Shown: in pieces, positions 1 to 8,349 of the stretch | How the letters are laid out: each line of letters starts with the position of its first letter | Numbering within the stretch: the stretch's first letter is position 1 | From: Microbacterium sp. LWH3-1.2 | GTDB taxonomy: Bacteria; Actinomycetota; Actinomycetes; Actinomycetales; Microbacteriaceae | DNA: 64,000 nt | NCBI RefSeq assembly: GCF_040675855.1 | Contig: NZ_JBEGIK010000001.1 | Span: forward strand, 1,612,001 to 1,676,000 | Direction of reading: 5' to 3' | Made by a program: the position numbers and the translations under genes | Notes under the pieces: model-generated | Told to the model about the DNA's origin: nothing | The model's input: the letters and a program-made list of their open reading frames with translations, nothing else | Databases searched by the model: none

Positions 1-1
1 C

Positions 2-376
2 TTCCTGATGGCGGGCGCCACCGTCGACCCGGCCCGCGTCGAGGCCGCTGCGCGCCGCGCCCGCCCGTGGCGGGTCCGGATCGCCGGGGCCGAGGCATCC
101 GTCGCCGTCCAGGCCGTTGCTGGCGCACTGGGGATCCCGGTGGAGGGCCTGGGCGTCGACCGCCGCGACGTCGTGGTGTCGTTCGACTCGGAGGATGCCG
201 CGGCCGCCGCGCTGCGCGATCTCGTCGGCGCGGGGCTCGACGTGGTGGAGTTCGCCGCGGCGCAGGGCGCGCTCGAGCGCACGTTCCTCGATCTCGGCGA
301 CGGGCGTCCACCACTGGCGCCACCGCCATCCGAACCACCGCTGCCGGGTGCGGACGAGAGCGAGGCGACGTCGTGA
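2..376 (+). CDS. ABC transporter ATP-binding protein, C-terminal part (5' end outside window)
   Basis: Only the last ~125 residues are present and the frame is open to the window edge, so the ATPase core with its Walker motifs lies upstream. The tail has the alternating Ala/Val-rich pattern and a closing LERTFLDLGDG segment, resembling the LEEVFL-type ending of drug/ABC-2 exporter ATPases. Its TGA overlaps the GTG start of the next gene (GTGA), so it is translationally coupled to a six-helix permease. Inferred role: the energy-coupling subunit of an ABC-2-type exporter. The substrate is unknown. Confidence 0.72.
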   Translation, partial: FLMAGATVDPARVEAAARRARPWRVRIAGAEASVAVQAVAGALGIPVEGLGVDRRDVVVSFDSEDAAAAALRDLVGAGLDVVEFAAAQGALERTFLDLGDGRPPLAPPPSEPPLPGADESEATS

Positions 377-1470
377 ACGGTCAGCGACTCAGCACCATCG
401 TCGGCCTCGAGCTGACCCAGCGCACCCGCAGCATCGCCTGGTACGTGCTGCTCGGCGTCTTCGCGCTGCTGCTCGCGATCGTGACCGGCCTGTCATTCCT
501 GGCTTGGGGCTCGACGCTCCAGCCGGGCGGCGCGATCTACTCCACGATCGTGTACATCACGCTCCTGCTGGTGGTGCTGGTGTCGCCCACGCTGAGCGGC
601 AACGCGATCAACGGCGACCGGGATGCTGCGACCCTCGCGCCCGTGCAGGTGACGCTGGCGACGACCCTCGAGATCCTGATCGGGAAGTTCCTCGCCGCAT
701 GGGTCACGGGCCTGGCGTTCGTGGCGGTGGCCGTCCCGTTCCTCGTGCTCGCGACGCTCGGCGGCGGGGGAGCGCCGGCGACGATCACGGTGTCGCTGCT
801 CGTGCTGGTGTTCGAGGTCGGCATCATCTCGGCGATCGGCGTCGCGCTGAGCGGCATCCTGTCGCGACCGCTGTTCTCGGTCGCGACCACGTATCTGGTG
901 GTCGCGGCGCTCGTCGTCGGCACGCTCATCGCGTTCGCGCTCGTCGGCATGACGATGCGGTCCGAGGTGACGAACCACTACCGCTCGATCGAGTACGACC
1001 AGTACTCCGGCGACAGCTTCCCGTGCATGCCCGGCGAGACGCCGCGCGACGACTATCCGTGCGATGACGACGTCGAGATGCGCTGCGGCGAGTGGCAGAC
1101 GTCGACCTACGAGATGCCGCGGTTCGACCATGTGTGGTGGCTGCTCGCGGCGAATCCGTTCGTGATCCTCGCGGACGCGACGCCGACGCAGTACGACGCA
1201 TACGGCAACCCGAACGACCTCTTCGGCCAGATCAAGTTCGGTGTGCGGGCGGCTCAGCAGCCGCCCGAGCTCGAGCAGCGCTGGGACGACTGCGCGCCAC
1301 CGCTCGAGGACGAACGGCCCACGCCCGCGGAGGTCATCGACCACTCCACGCCGAGCTGGTTCGTCGGCATGGCACTGCAGCTGCTGCTCGCGGTAGGCCT
1401 GATGTGGTGGGCATGGGCGCGCACGCGCACCCCCGCCGGGCGCCTGCCGACGGGGACGCGCATCGCCTAG
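373..1470 (+). CDS. ABC-2 type transporter permease
   Basis: A 365-residue integral membrane protein. Hydrophobic segments lie near residues 20-45, 60-80, 110-140, 145-170, 175-200 and 335-355, the ABC-2 permease layout. Between helices 5 and 6 there is a large extracytoplasmic loop of ~120 residues with several Cys (FPCMPGE, YPCDDD, MRCGEW, DDCAPP), which could form disulfides. The GTG start at 373 overlaps the stop of the ATPase, so the two form one transporter. GNAINGDRD after helix 2 resembles the conserved cytoplasmic motif of this family. Substrate unknown. Confidence 0.8.
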   Translation: MNGQRLSTIVGLELTQRTRSIAWYVLLGVFALLLAIVTGLSFLAWGSTLQPGGAIYSTIVYITLLLVVLVSPTLSGNAINGDRDAATLAPVQVTLATTLEILIGKFLAAWVTGLAFVAVAVPFLVLATLGGGGAPATITVSLLVLVFEVGIISAIGVALSGILSRPLFSVATTYLVVAALVVGTLIAFALVGMTMRSEVTNHYRSIEYDQYSGDSFPCMPGETPRDDYPCDDDVEMRCGEWQTSTYEMPRFDHVWWLLAANPFVILADATPTQYDAYGNPNDLFGQIKFGVRAAQQPPELEQRWDDCAPPLEDERPTPAEVIDHSTPSWFVGMALQLLLAVGLMWWAWARTRTPAGRLPTGTRIA

Positions 1471-1480
1471 CGGTCGAGCC

Positions 1481-2056
1481 TCAGCGCACGAGCGCGAGGC
1501 CGCCGGCCCAGCCGATCTGCTCGCCGACCGCGAGGGTCAGCTGGAGGAATCCGATCGACTCGAGCTCGTGGGCACGCGCGAGGGAGCCTGCGTCGACGGC
1601 GTCGAGTCCTCCGGCGGTGATCGCCGCGATGAGGCCCGCCTTGGCGTCGGTGTCGTCGCCCGCGACGAGCACGGTGGTCGGGACGTCGCCCTCGCGACCG
1701 CTCACCAGGGTGGCGGCGAAGTTCGTGTTGAACGCCTTCAGCACCTTCGACGCGGGCAGCTCAGCCTGCAGCTCCGCCGCCGCCGAGGTGCCGGCGGGCA
1801 CGACGAGCGCGTCGAACGTCGAGAAGTCCAGGGGGTTGGTGATGTCGACGACCGTCTTGCCGGCGAGCTGCGCGCCGTAGGCGGCGGTGATCTGCGCGAG
1901 CGCCGGGTACGGGACGGCGAGCACGACGATGTCGCCGTTCACGGTGGCGCCCGTGTCGGCGCCGCCGATGTGCTGGACGTCGGCACCGCCGCGGGCGAGC
2001 ACGCCGCTGATGGCCTGGCCCATGTTGCCGTTTCCGAAGATCGTGATCGTGGTCAT
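1481..2056 (-). CDS. NAD(P)-binding oxidoreductase, F420H2:NADP oxidoreductase-like
   Basis: A 191-residue Rossmann protein beginning ITIFGNGNMGQAI, a GxGxxG dinucleotide-binding turn at residues 7-12. DITNPLDF and KAFNTNFAATL match the conserved blocks of the F420-dependent NADP reductase family, which transfers hydride between F420 and NADP in the cytosol. The ATG at 2056 has a good ribosome site (GACAGGAG, 9 bases away), so this start is preferred over longer in-frame options. It diverges from a MarR regulator, which probably controls it. The family assignment is firm; F420 rather than another substrate is inferred. Confidence 0.8.
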   Translation of the reverse strand: MTTITIFGNGNMGQAISGVLARGGADVQHIGGADTGATVNGDIVVLAVPYPALAQITAAYGAQLAGKTVVDITNPLDFSTFDALVVPAGTSAAAELQAELPASKVLKAFNTNFAATLVSGREGDVPTTVLVAGDDTDAKAGLIAAITAGGLDAVDAGSLARAHELESIGFLQLTLAVGEQIGWAGGLALVR

Positions 2057-2079
2057 GGCTGTTCTCCTGTCGCATGAAT

Positions 2080-2097
2080 TGCTTGTAGCTTCAAGCA
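2080..2097. promoter_or_regulatory. Near-perfect 18-bp palindrome, probable MarR operator
   Basis: TGCTTGTAGCTTCAAGCA differs from its own reverse complement at only two central positions. It lies in the 91-bp gap between the divergent oxidoreductase and MarR genes, 24 bases before the oxidoreductase start, where it would overlap the reductase promoter. MarR proteins usually bind 16-20 bp palindromes in such gaps. Binding is inferred. Confidence 0.5.
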
Positions 2098-2147
2098 TCT
2101 GTAGGAACCAACTCGCTTGTCGTCACAACTATTCCTAGAATCGGAGG

Positions 2148-2633
2148 ATGAACAGGCCGCGGTTCTACACGGCGGACGAGCAGGACACCTGGGTGCCGTT
2201 CGCCGCGCTCCTCGAACTGCTCCCGCGCGAGCTCGACGCCCAGCTGCTGCGCGACGAGGACCTCACGCACTTCGACTACTTCGCGCTGTCGATGCTGTCG
2301 AACGCCGACGATCACCGCCTGCAGATGAAGGAGCTCGCGTCGATGACCAACGCGACGCTGCCGCGCCTGTCGCACGTGGTCTCGCGGCTCGAGGCGCGCG
2401 GCCTCGTGCGGCGGGAGCGCAACACCTCCGACGCCCGCGCCACCGACGCGGTCATCACCGCCGACGGCAGGCGCAAGGTTCTGCAGGCGACTCCCGGGCA
2501 CGTGGAGACCGTGCGCAAGGTGCTGCTCGACGTCATCACACCCGAGCAGGCGGAGCAGCTGCGGGGGATCACCGCCACCGTGCTCACCCGGCTCGACCCC
2601 GATGGACGGATGGCCGCAAGCCGCCCGCGCTGA
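2148..2633 (+). CDS. MarR family transcriptional regulator
   Basis: A 161-residue winged-helix regulator. Residues 40-110 contain HFDYFALSMLS, the recognition region MKELASMTNATLPRLSHVVSRLEARGLV, and wing residues RRERNTSDARA, all typical of MarR proteins. The ATG at 2148 is the only practical start because an in-frame TAG lies 12 bases upstream. TAGAAT at 2136-2141 ends exactly 6 bases before the ATG, so the mRNA is probably leaderless. The GGAGG touching the ATG is too close to act as a ribosome site. It is divergent from the oxidoreductase, probably its repressor. The ligand is unknown. Confidence 0.85.
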   Translation: MNRPRFYTADEQDTWVPFAALLELLPRELDAQLLRDEDLTHFDYFALSMLSNADDHRLQMKELASMTNATLPRLSHVVSRLEARGLVRRERNTSDARATDAVITADGRRKVLQATPGHVETVRKVLLDVITPEQAEQLRGITATVLTRLDPDGRMAASRPR

Positions 2634-2871
2634 CCCGGCGCGGCCGCCGCTCGCGCGCCGACATCGTGTGCTCTCGCCGAGCCGACACGTTCCGGACGCA
2701 CGGATCGTGCCACCTCGGCGAGGTCACATGACCGCTGCGCCGGGGGAGTACACACGCGCCAGGGTCGATCTGCTCGACCGACTCGGGGACTGAAGCGGCG
2801 CAGGATCTGCGCCGCGCCCTCGGCGTCTCGTCTCCCTCGTCGCCTGCTCGCTCAGCGACCGCAGATCGGCG

Positions 2872-3648
2872 CTACGCGAGGCGTTCCCGCACCACCCGCG
2901 CCGTGGCGGCGGGGTCGGGGCGATGCATGATCGACTCCGGAACGACGACGAGCTCGGCGCCGTCGACCTCGTCGGCCAGGCGGTCGGCGGCGGTGATCAG
3001 CATCGGGAACGTCTGGGCTCCGCGCAGCACCGTGATCGGAGCGGCGACCGAGAGCATCTCCGGGCTCGGCGTCGACGCCTCACGCGTGAGGTTCGTGTCG
3101 TAGACGGTCGACTGTGCGAGCGCCACCAGGCCGGGGAACATCTCGCTGGCCCGGATCTGGTCCACCATCTCGCGGGGGAGTCCGACGCCCTCGAGCTGGA
3201 AAGTGACGATCGCCTCCTCGGGTCGCCCCTCGTCGACGAAGGCCTGCAGCCGCTCGGCCAGGTCGTCGGCGGGTTCGTCCTCGCCGAAGCGCACCGGTGG
3301 CTCCGACAGGAACAAGGCCCGGACCGGCACCCCTCGCGAGGCGGCGACGAGTCCGAGCACCGCACCGGACGAGTGACCGAGCACGGCCGCGTCGCCGCCG
3401 ACGGCGTCGATCACGGCTGCCAGATCCTCGACTTCCCGGTCGGGCGTCGAGCCCCGCGCGTCACCACTGGAGCCGCGTGCACGGCGGTCCCATGTGACGG
3501 CTCGGAAGCCGACCTCGGCCAGGGCCGTCGCGAGTCCTGTCGCGTCGGCGGCGGTCGACATGGCACCGTTCACGATGACGACGACGGGGCCGTCGCCGGT
3601 CTCGTCGTAGGCGATGGGGGTGCCGTCGGCGGAGGTCGCGGTGTTCAT
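2872..3648 (-). CDS. Alpha/beta hydrolase
   Basis: A 258-residue cytosolic alpha/beta hydrolase. The nucleophile elbow is GHSSG near residue 92 and the oxyanion-side strand is VVIVNGAMST. The catalytic His is probably the one in MHRPDP near the C-terminus. The WDRRARGSSG block is typical of the haloperoxidase/esterase-like branch. The usual acid in the GxxD turn is not obvious (RGAQTFP). ATG 3648 is chosen over a TTG four codons upstream, although neither has a strong ribosome site. It stands alone between a MarR gene and a TetR gene. Substrate unknown. Confidence 0.8.
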   Translation of the reverse strand: MNTATSADGTPIAYDETGDGPVVVIVNGAMSTAADATGLATALAEVGFRAVTWDRRARGSSGDARGSTPDREVEDLAAVIDAVGGDAAVLGHSSGAVLGLVAASRGVPVRALFLSEPPVRFGEDEPADDLAERLQAFVDEGRPEEAIVTFQLEGVGLPREMVDQIRASEMFPGLVALAQSTVYDTNLTREASTPSPEMLSVAAPITVLRGAQTFPMLITAADRLADEVDGAELVVVPESIMHRPDPAATARVVRERLA

Positions 3649-3833
3649 TGCGCCAGCCAATCACGGGCGCCCGACATCCGACAGGGGCGCAGCCTCGGTC
3701 CCGGTCGGAAACTCATGCACGCATCGCGGGCGGTGTCGACTGCAGGGGAGGATCGCGACCGCCCGCTCGCAGCGGGCGCCGACGCGACTCCGCGTCCCGG
3801 ATGCACGGCGTCCGCGCTCGGTCCGCTGCGGGA

Positions 3834-4475
3834 CTAAGCCTCGGAAGCCGCGTCGACGGCCGCGCGCAGCGCGCCGGGCTCGAGCCCGAGAGCCCATTCG
3901 CTGACGTCGGCGACGACCTGACGGTGCGCGCGGTGCGTGGGCGGGGTCGCGGTGTTCACGTACGAGCCGCCGCCGTCGACGGCCATGAGGATCCGGATGC
4001 AGGCGGTCTCCGCATCGGTGATGGGGAAGACGCTCGAGGCGATGCCGTCCTCGATGATCGCGGTCAGTCGCTCGCGGTCGAGCTGATCCTGGTGTTGCAG
4101 CGCGGTGTCGAGCGCCGGGCTGAAGCGTGCGAGGTGCCGCGCGTTGAGCCACATGCGCGCGAGCGGCAGGGACGCGCCCCGTTCGATGTGCGCCGCGAAA
4201 TGCGCCACCCGGTCCATGGGGGTGCCCGACGTGGTGAAGAACCTCTCGCGCTCCCGCACGGCGGCGCGCGTGAACGCCTCGATGACGAGGGCTTCGGCGG
4301 CGGGGAAGTAGTGCGTGATCAGGCCCGGGCGCACCCCGAGCCGGTCGGCGACGGCGCGCAGCGTGATGCGCTCGAGCCCCTCGTCGAGGGCGATCGCCGT
4401 CGCGTGCTCCAGGATCTCCTCGCGGCGCTCCTCGGGACGCTTGCGCGTCCGTACCGGAATCTCGCTTGACGTCAC
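3834..4475 (-). CDS. TetR family transcriptional regulator
   Basis: A 213-residue TetR repressor. The N-terminal HTH spans about residues 10-60 (RREEILEHATAIALDEG, then TLRAVADRLGVRPGLITHYF). The C-terminal ligand-binding domain resembles the BetI/TetR_C_6 type (LARMWLNARHLARFSPAL). The GTG at 4475 is preferred because TAGCAT ends 7 bases upstream, a leaderless arrangement. The gene diverges from an NCS1 permease-amidohydrolase operon, and the gap contains repeats that look like its operator. It probably represses that uptake and catabolic operon until the substrate appears. Confidence 0.85.
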   Translation of the reverse strand: MTSSEIPVRTRKRPEERREEILEHATAIALDEGLERITLRAVADRLGVRPGLITHYFPAAEALVIEAFTRAAVRERERFFTTSGTPMDRVAHFAAHIERGASLPLARMWLNARHLARFSPALDTALQHQDQLDRERLTAIIEDGIASSVFPITDAETACIRILMAVDGGGSYVNTATPPTHRAHRQVVADVSEWALGLEPGALRAAVDAASEA

Positions 4476-4485
4476 GCCACCAATG

Positions 4486-4530
4486 CTATTGAATGTGTGA
4501 CCAATAGTCCATTGGGCATGTGACCAATAG
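4486..4530. promoter_or_regulatory. Paired TGTGACCAATAG repeats, probable TetR operator
   Basis: The 12-mer TGTGACCAATAG occurs twice, at 4496-4507 and 4519-4530, 23 bases apart (about two helical turns). CTATTG at 4486-4491 is the inverted partner of the first CAATAG. The block fills the 82-bp gap between the divergent TetR and permease genes and would cover both promoters. Operator function is inferred from position and symmetry. Confidence 0.5.
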
Positions 4531-4557
4531 CAATGAGGCTTTCCCGGAAGGAACACC

Positions 4558-5991
4558 GTGACCCATTCACAGACAGAACTCGATGACGAGTTCGTCGACA
4601 CCGCATCGCGTCCCGAGACGCGCGGAATCGAGCTGGTCGGCGACGCCGAACGCCACGGCCGTGCACGGGACCTCTTCTTCATCTGGGCGGCGCCGAGCGT
4701 CAGCATCCTGAATCTGACCGTCGGCGCGACGCTCATCCTGCTCGGGCTCGAGCTGTGGCAGTCGATCGCGGTCGTCCTCGCCGCCTCGCTGCTGTGGGCC
4801 TTCCCCGGCCTCATCGCCGGCAGCGGACCCGCCTCGGGCACCTCGGGATCCGTCGTGACGCGGGCCATGTACGGCATCCTCGGCAATCGGCTCTTCGTGG
4901 CGTTCGTCGGCTGGTTCATCGGTGCGGTGTTCCTGTCGCTGACGTGGCTCGCCTCGTCGTTCATGGGGGCGGACCTGCTGCGCCGGATGGGCCTCGAGGA
5001 TCCCGTCTGGGTTCCCATCGGCGTGACGGTGGTCGTGGCGACGATCACGATCCTGGTCGCGATCTTCGGCCACGGGCTGATCGTGCGCGCATACTCGTAC
5101 ATGGCCGCGGCACTGTTCCTCATCTTCCTCGGGGTCGCCGCCTTCATCCTGCCGACGGTCGACTGGCAGTACACCGCGCCGGTGCCGCTCGAGGGGGTCG
5201 GCCTCTGGTCGGCGATGGCCATCGGGTTCACGATCCTCGCGTCGACGCCACTGTCGTTCATCAACAGCCCCGACATCGCGCGCTACCTGCCGCGCTCCAC
5301 GAAGCCGTCGCACATCGCGCTCGCGACGGGGCTGGGCGGCGGCATCCCGTTCATGGTCTTCACCATCGTCGGTGTGCTGCTTGCCACCGGTCTGAGCGGA
5401 GCGGCTTTCGACGCCGGCCTGGACGTGGCCCTGCTCGACCTGCTGCCCGGGTGGTTCGGTCCGATCCTCGTGATCGGAGTCGTCCTCAACACGATCGCCC
5501 TGAACGCGATGACGACCTACACCTCGAGCATGGCGCTCCAGGCGATCGGCTTCCGGCTTCGCCGCATCCCCGCCGCCATCATCGTGGGCGGGGTGGGTAC
5601 GGCCCTGACGATCTACCTCGTGCTGTCGTCGAGCCTGCTCGAGGCCGCGAACCTCATGCTGCAGTTCCTCGTGATCGTCTCGGGGCCCGCGATGGCGATC
5701 TTCGTCGTGGACGTGCTGCTGCGCCGATACCGGTACGACGGCGTGGAGCTGTTCGACGACCACCCCGGCGGCCGCTTCTGGTACTCGGGCGGATGGGGAC
5801 TGCCGGGCGTGATCGCCCTGCTGATCGGCGGGCTCGTCACTGCGCTGTGCCTCTCGACGAGCGTCTGGTCGGGACCGATCGCGGTGGCGACCGGGTACAT
5901 CGACCTCTCGGTGCCGGTCGGCATGCTCGTCGCCGCGGCTCTCTACGCCGGCCTGCAGCGCACCCCGCTCGGAAAGAAGGGCCGTCCATGA
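4558..5991 (+). CDS. NCS1 family purine/cytosine permease-like transporter
   Basis: A 477-residue membrane protein with about twelve hydrophobic helices. A soluble N-terminus ends in RARDLFFIWAAPSVSILNL, the entry to helix 1 in NCS1 nucleobase/cation symporters. ASGTSGSVVTRAMYGILGN and SFINSPDIARYLPRST match NCS1 signature regions. The GTG at 4558 has a GAAGGA ribosome site 5 bases away. Its stop overlaps the ATG of an amidohydrolase (ATGA), so the two are coupled. The pair probably imports and then hydrolyses a nucleobase or related N-heterocycle. The exact substrate cannot be read. Confidence 0.85.
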   Translation: MTHSQTELDDEFVDTASRPETRGIELVGDAERHGRARDLFFIWAAPSVSILNLTVGATLILLGLELWQSIAVVLAASLLWAFPGLIAGSGPASGTSGSVVTRAMYGILGNRLFVAFVGWFIGAVFLSLTWLASSFMGADLLRRMGLEDPVWVPIGVTVVVATITILVAIFGHGLIVRAYSYMAAALFLIFLGVAAFILPTVDWQYTAPVPLEGVGLWSAMAIGFTILASTPLSFINSPDIARYLPRSTKPSHIALATGLGGGIPFMVFTIVGVLLATGLSGAAFDAGLDVALLDLLPGWFGPILVIGVVLNTIALNAMTTYTSSMALQAIGFRLRRIPAAIIVGGVGTALTIYLVLSSSLLEAANLMLQFLVIVSGPAMAIFVVDVLLRRYRYDGVELFDDHPGGRFWYSGGWGLPGVIALLIGGLVTALCLSTSVWSGPIAVATGYIDLSVPVGMLVAAALYAGLQRTPLGKKGRP

Positions 5992-7628
5992 GCACCAACT
6001 ACGTGAACGGTCGCGTCTTCACCGCCGATCCCGACCCCGAGAACGCGTGGGCAGAGGCGTTCACCGTCCGCGACGACGTGATCGCGTTCGTCGGCGACAG
6101 TGCGCAGGCCCCCGAGGCCGACGACACCGTCGACCTGCAGGGCCGGCTGGTACTCCCCGGCGTCACCGACGCCCACACCCATCTGCTCATGATGGGCGCG
6201 GCGCTCGGGCAGGTGCACCTCACCGACGCCCGGTCGCTGGATGAGATCCAGTCCCGGCTGCGCGAGGCACGCGATCGGGATCCGGATGCTGTGGTCCTGC
6301 GCGGACGCGGATGGCTCTTCGATTCCGTCCCCGGCGGGGCACCCACCGCGGCGATGATCGACGCCGTGGTCTCCGACATCCCCGTCTATCTCGACGCCAA
6401 CGACTACCACTCGTGCTGGGTCAACCGCGCGGCGCTCGCCGAGCTCGGCATCACGCGCGACACGCCGGACCCGCTCGGCGGCGAGATCGCCCGCGACGCC
6501 GACGGCGAGCCGACCGGGATGCTCTACGAGACGGCGGCGGTGCGGCTCGCGTGGGCACATCGCGACGTGAGCACGACCGACGCCGACCGCGACGAGGCTG
6601 CCGAGCGTGCGATCGACGCGTACCTCGCGACCGGCGTCACCGGGGTCGTCGACATGGCCTTCGACGAGTTCGGCCTCGCCGCCTTCGAGCGCGCCCGCGC
6701 CCGCCGCGGCGGCGAGCTGCCGATCCGGGTGGCCGCGCACTGGCTCATCGAGAACACCGGGGACGACGCGGCGAACGTCGCGCAGGTGGCCCGCGCCGCG
6801 GAGCTCGCCACCTCCCCGTCGTCGCCGTGGCTCCGGGTCGTCGGCATCAAGCTCATCCTCGACGGCGTCATCGATGCGTGCACCGCCGCGATGCGCCACC
6901 CGTACGCCGACGGAACCAACGCGGGTCCGATCTGGCCTCTGGAGCAGCTCAAGCCTGTGGTCGCGGCCGCCGACGCGGCCGGCCTGCAGATCGCGCAGCA
7001 CGCGATCGGCGACCTGGCGAGCGACATCGCCCTCGATGCGATCGAGCACGCGATCGCGGTCAACGGCCCGCGCGACCGGCGTCACCGCATCGAGCACCTC
7101 GAGTACGCCGCTCCCGAGACCGCGGCGCGCCTGGCGTCACTCGGTGTCACGGCGTCGATGCAGCCAGTCCACTCCGACCCCGCGATCTTCGCGAACTGGG
7201 CCGAGATGCTCGGCGACGAACGTGTCGAGCGCGCCTTCGCATGGCCGGAGTACGAAGACGCCGGGGCGCTGCTGGCGTTCTCGACCGACGCGCCGACGGC
7301 ACCGCACAGCTCGCTCGCGAACATGTACATCGCCGCGACGCGCGCCTCCGCGCTCGACCCGGCCGTGCCCGCGACCCACCCGCAGTACGCGCTGCCGCTC
7401 GAGCGCGCGGTCGGCCACGCGACGCGCGACGCCGCCGCCTCCGTCGGCGACGGCGAGTGGCGCGGACGCATCGCCTCCGGCTTCGCCGCCGATTTCGCGG
7501 TGCTCGACACCGACCCGTTCGCGGTCGGGGCGCAAGCGCTGCTGGATACTCAGGTCGTGGAGACGATTGTCGCCGGGCGCTCCCGCTTCGCCGCGTCCGT
7601 CCGGCCCGTTGACGCGCGCCGCGGGTGA
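5988..7628 (+). CDS. Amidohydrolase, YtcJ-like (amidohydrolase family 3)
   Basis: A 546-residue metal-dependent hydrolase with the composite beta-sandwich plus TIM barrel of the superfamily. DAHTHLLMMG near residue 63 is the HxH metal motif. Further ligands are likely in KLILDGV, QIAQHAIGD, HRIEHLEY and FSTDAP. NDYHSCWVNRAAL and ASGFAADFAVLDTDPF are typical of the YtcJ branch. It is coupled by ATGA overlap to the upstream NCS1 permease and under the same probable TetR control, which suggests cytosolic hydrolysis of the imported compound. YtcJ-type proteins are poorly characterised, so the substrate remains open. Confidence 0.85.
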   Translation: MSTNYVNGRVFTADPDPENAWAEAFTVRDDVIAFVGDSAQAPEADDTVDLQGRLVLPGVTDAHTHLLMMGAALGQVHLTDARSLDEIQSRLREARDRDPDAVVLRGRGWLFDSVPGGAPTAAMIDAVVSDIPVYLDANDYHSCWVNRAALAELGITRDTPDPLGGEIARDADGEPTGMLYETAAVRLAWAHRDVSTTDADRDEAAERAIDAYLATGVTGVVDMAFDEFGLAAFERARARRGGELPIRVAAHWLIENTGDDAANVAQVARAAELATSPSSPWLRVVGIKLILDGVIDACTAAMRHPYADGTNAGPIWPLEQLKPVVAAADAAGLQIAQHAIGDLASDIALDAIEHAIAVNGPRDRRHRIEHLEYAAPETAARLASLGVTASMQPVHSDPAIFANWAEMLGDERVERAFAWPEYEDAGALLAFSTDAPTAPHSSLANMYIAATRASALDPAVPATHPQYALPLERAVGHATRDAAASVGDGEWRGRIASGFAADFAVLDTDPFAVGAQALLDTQVVETIVAGRSRFAASVRPVDARRG

Positions 7629-7646
7629 TGCGCCGAGCCGAGTCCC

Positions 7647-8074
7647 CTACCCCTCGCGGTGGGAGGAGGCGGTGAGGAAGGCGTGCGCGCGGGCGACCAC
7701 GACGTCGGGCCGCTCCTCGGCCATGTAGTGCCCGGAGCCCGGTACGTGGTCGAGGGTGAAGTCGTCGGCATGCTCCCGGTACCCGTCGAGGATCTCGGGG
7801 TGTTCCCCTGGCGACGGGTTGTCGCCGTAGAGGACGGCTCCGTACAGCGAGAGCGTGGGAGTCGTGAGGCGGGTGCCGCGATAGGCGCGCGCACCCGAGC
7901 GCCGTGCCTCTGGAGGGGTGGCCCGTCGCCGGCCTCCGCGACATGCATGCGCAGGCCGGGCAGTTCGACGAACCGGTGGCGCACGCCCTCGACGTGCGGC
8001 AGTGACTCGGGTGTGGCGTCAGCGACCGCCGCGCCTCGGTGATCGGTGCCCGCTCGGGGCTTCCTCGCGCCCAT
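7647..8074 (-). pseudogene. Alpha/beta hydrolase (epoxide hydrolase-like), internally deleted
   Basis: The N-terminal part reads HRFVELPGLRMHVAEAGDGPP, the start of an epoxide hydrolase-like protein. In another frame the C-terminal part reads SGHYMAEERPDVVVARAHAF, with the catalytic His region, and ends at a TAG at 7647-7649. Between them the HG oxyanion motif, the nucleophile elbow and the cap domain are missing, so ~430 bp replace the usual ~850-900. The gene is therefore dead. TATCCT lies exactly 6 bases before the ATG, a relic leaderless promoter. The deletion joint is near 7890-7920. Confidence 0.65.
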
Positions 8075-8349
8075 ACCGCGAGGATACTATGTCTCTAGTG
8101 TTGGATCTACTGCTCGGATCCGCGCAGTCAGCGGCCCTCGAGCCGCTCGCGCGTCTCCGGGGTGTCCGTCACTGCCAATTCGTCGTCGATGAACCGCGTG
8201 CGCATGCCGATGTACATCGCATCGAGGAGCATCGAGTGCTCGATGGCGGGGGCGTCTTCGATCCTCGCCGGCGCGGCGGGTCGAGTTCGACGGATTCGCC
8301 AGGAGCGCAACGGTCCCGGCGGCCGAGCGGAGCCGTCGTGCGTGTGCGG
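8075..8349. other. Intergenic region with one weak small ORF
   Basis: The gap lies between the decayed hydrolase and the PhzF gene. A 60-codon minus-strand frame at 8128-8310 has a protein-like tail (AMYIGMRTRFIDDELAV), but it starts at TTG without a ribosome site. I treat it as a possible remnant and not a called gene. No other structure was recognised. Confidence 0.3.

Noticed and set aside
8128..8310. 60-codon minus-strand frame after the PhzF gene
   Set aside because: Protein-like tail only, TTG start without ribosome site; kept only as a note in the gap entry.
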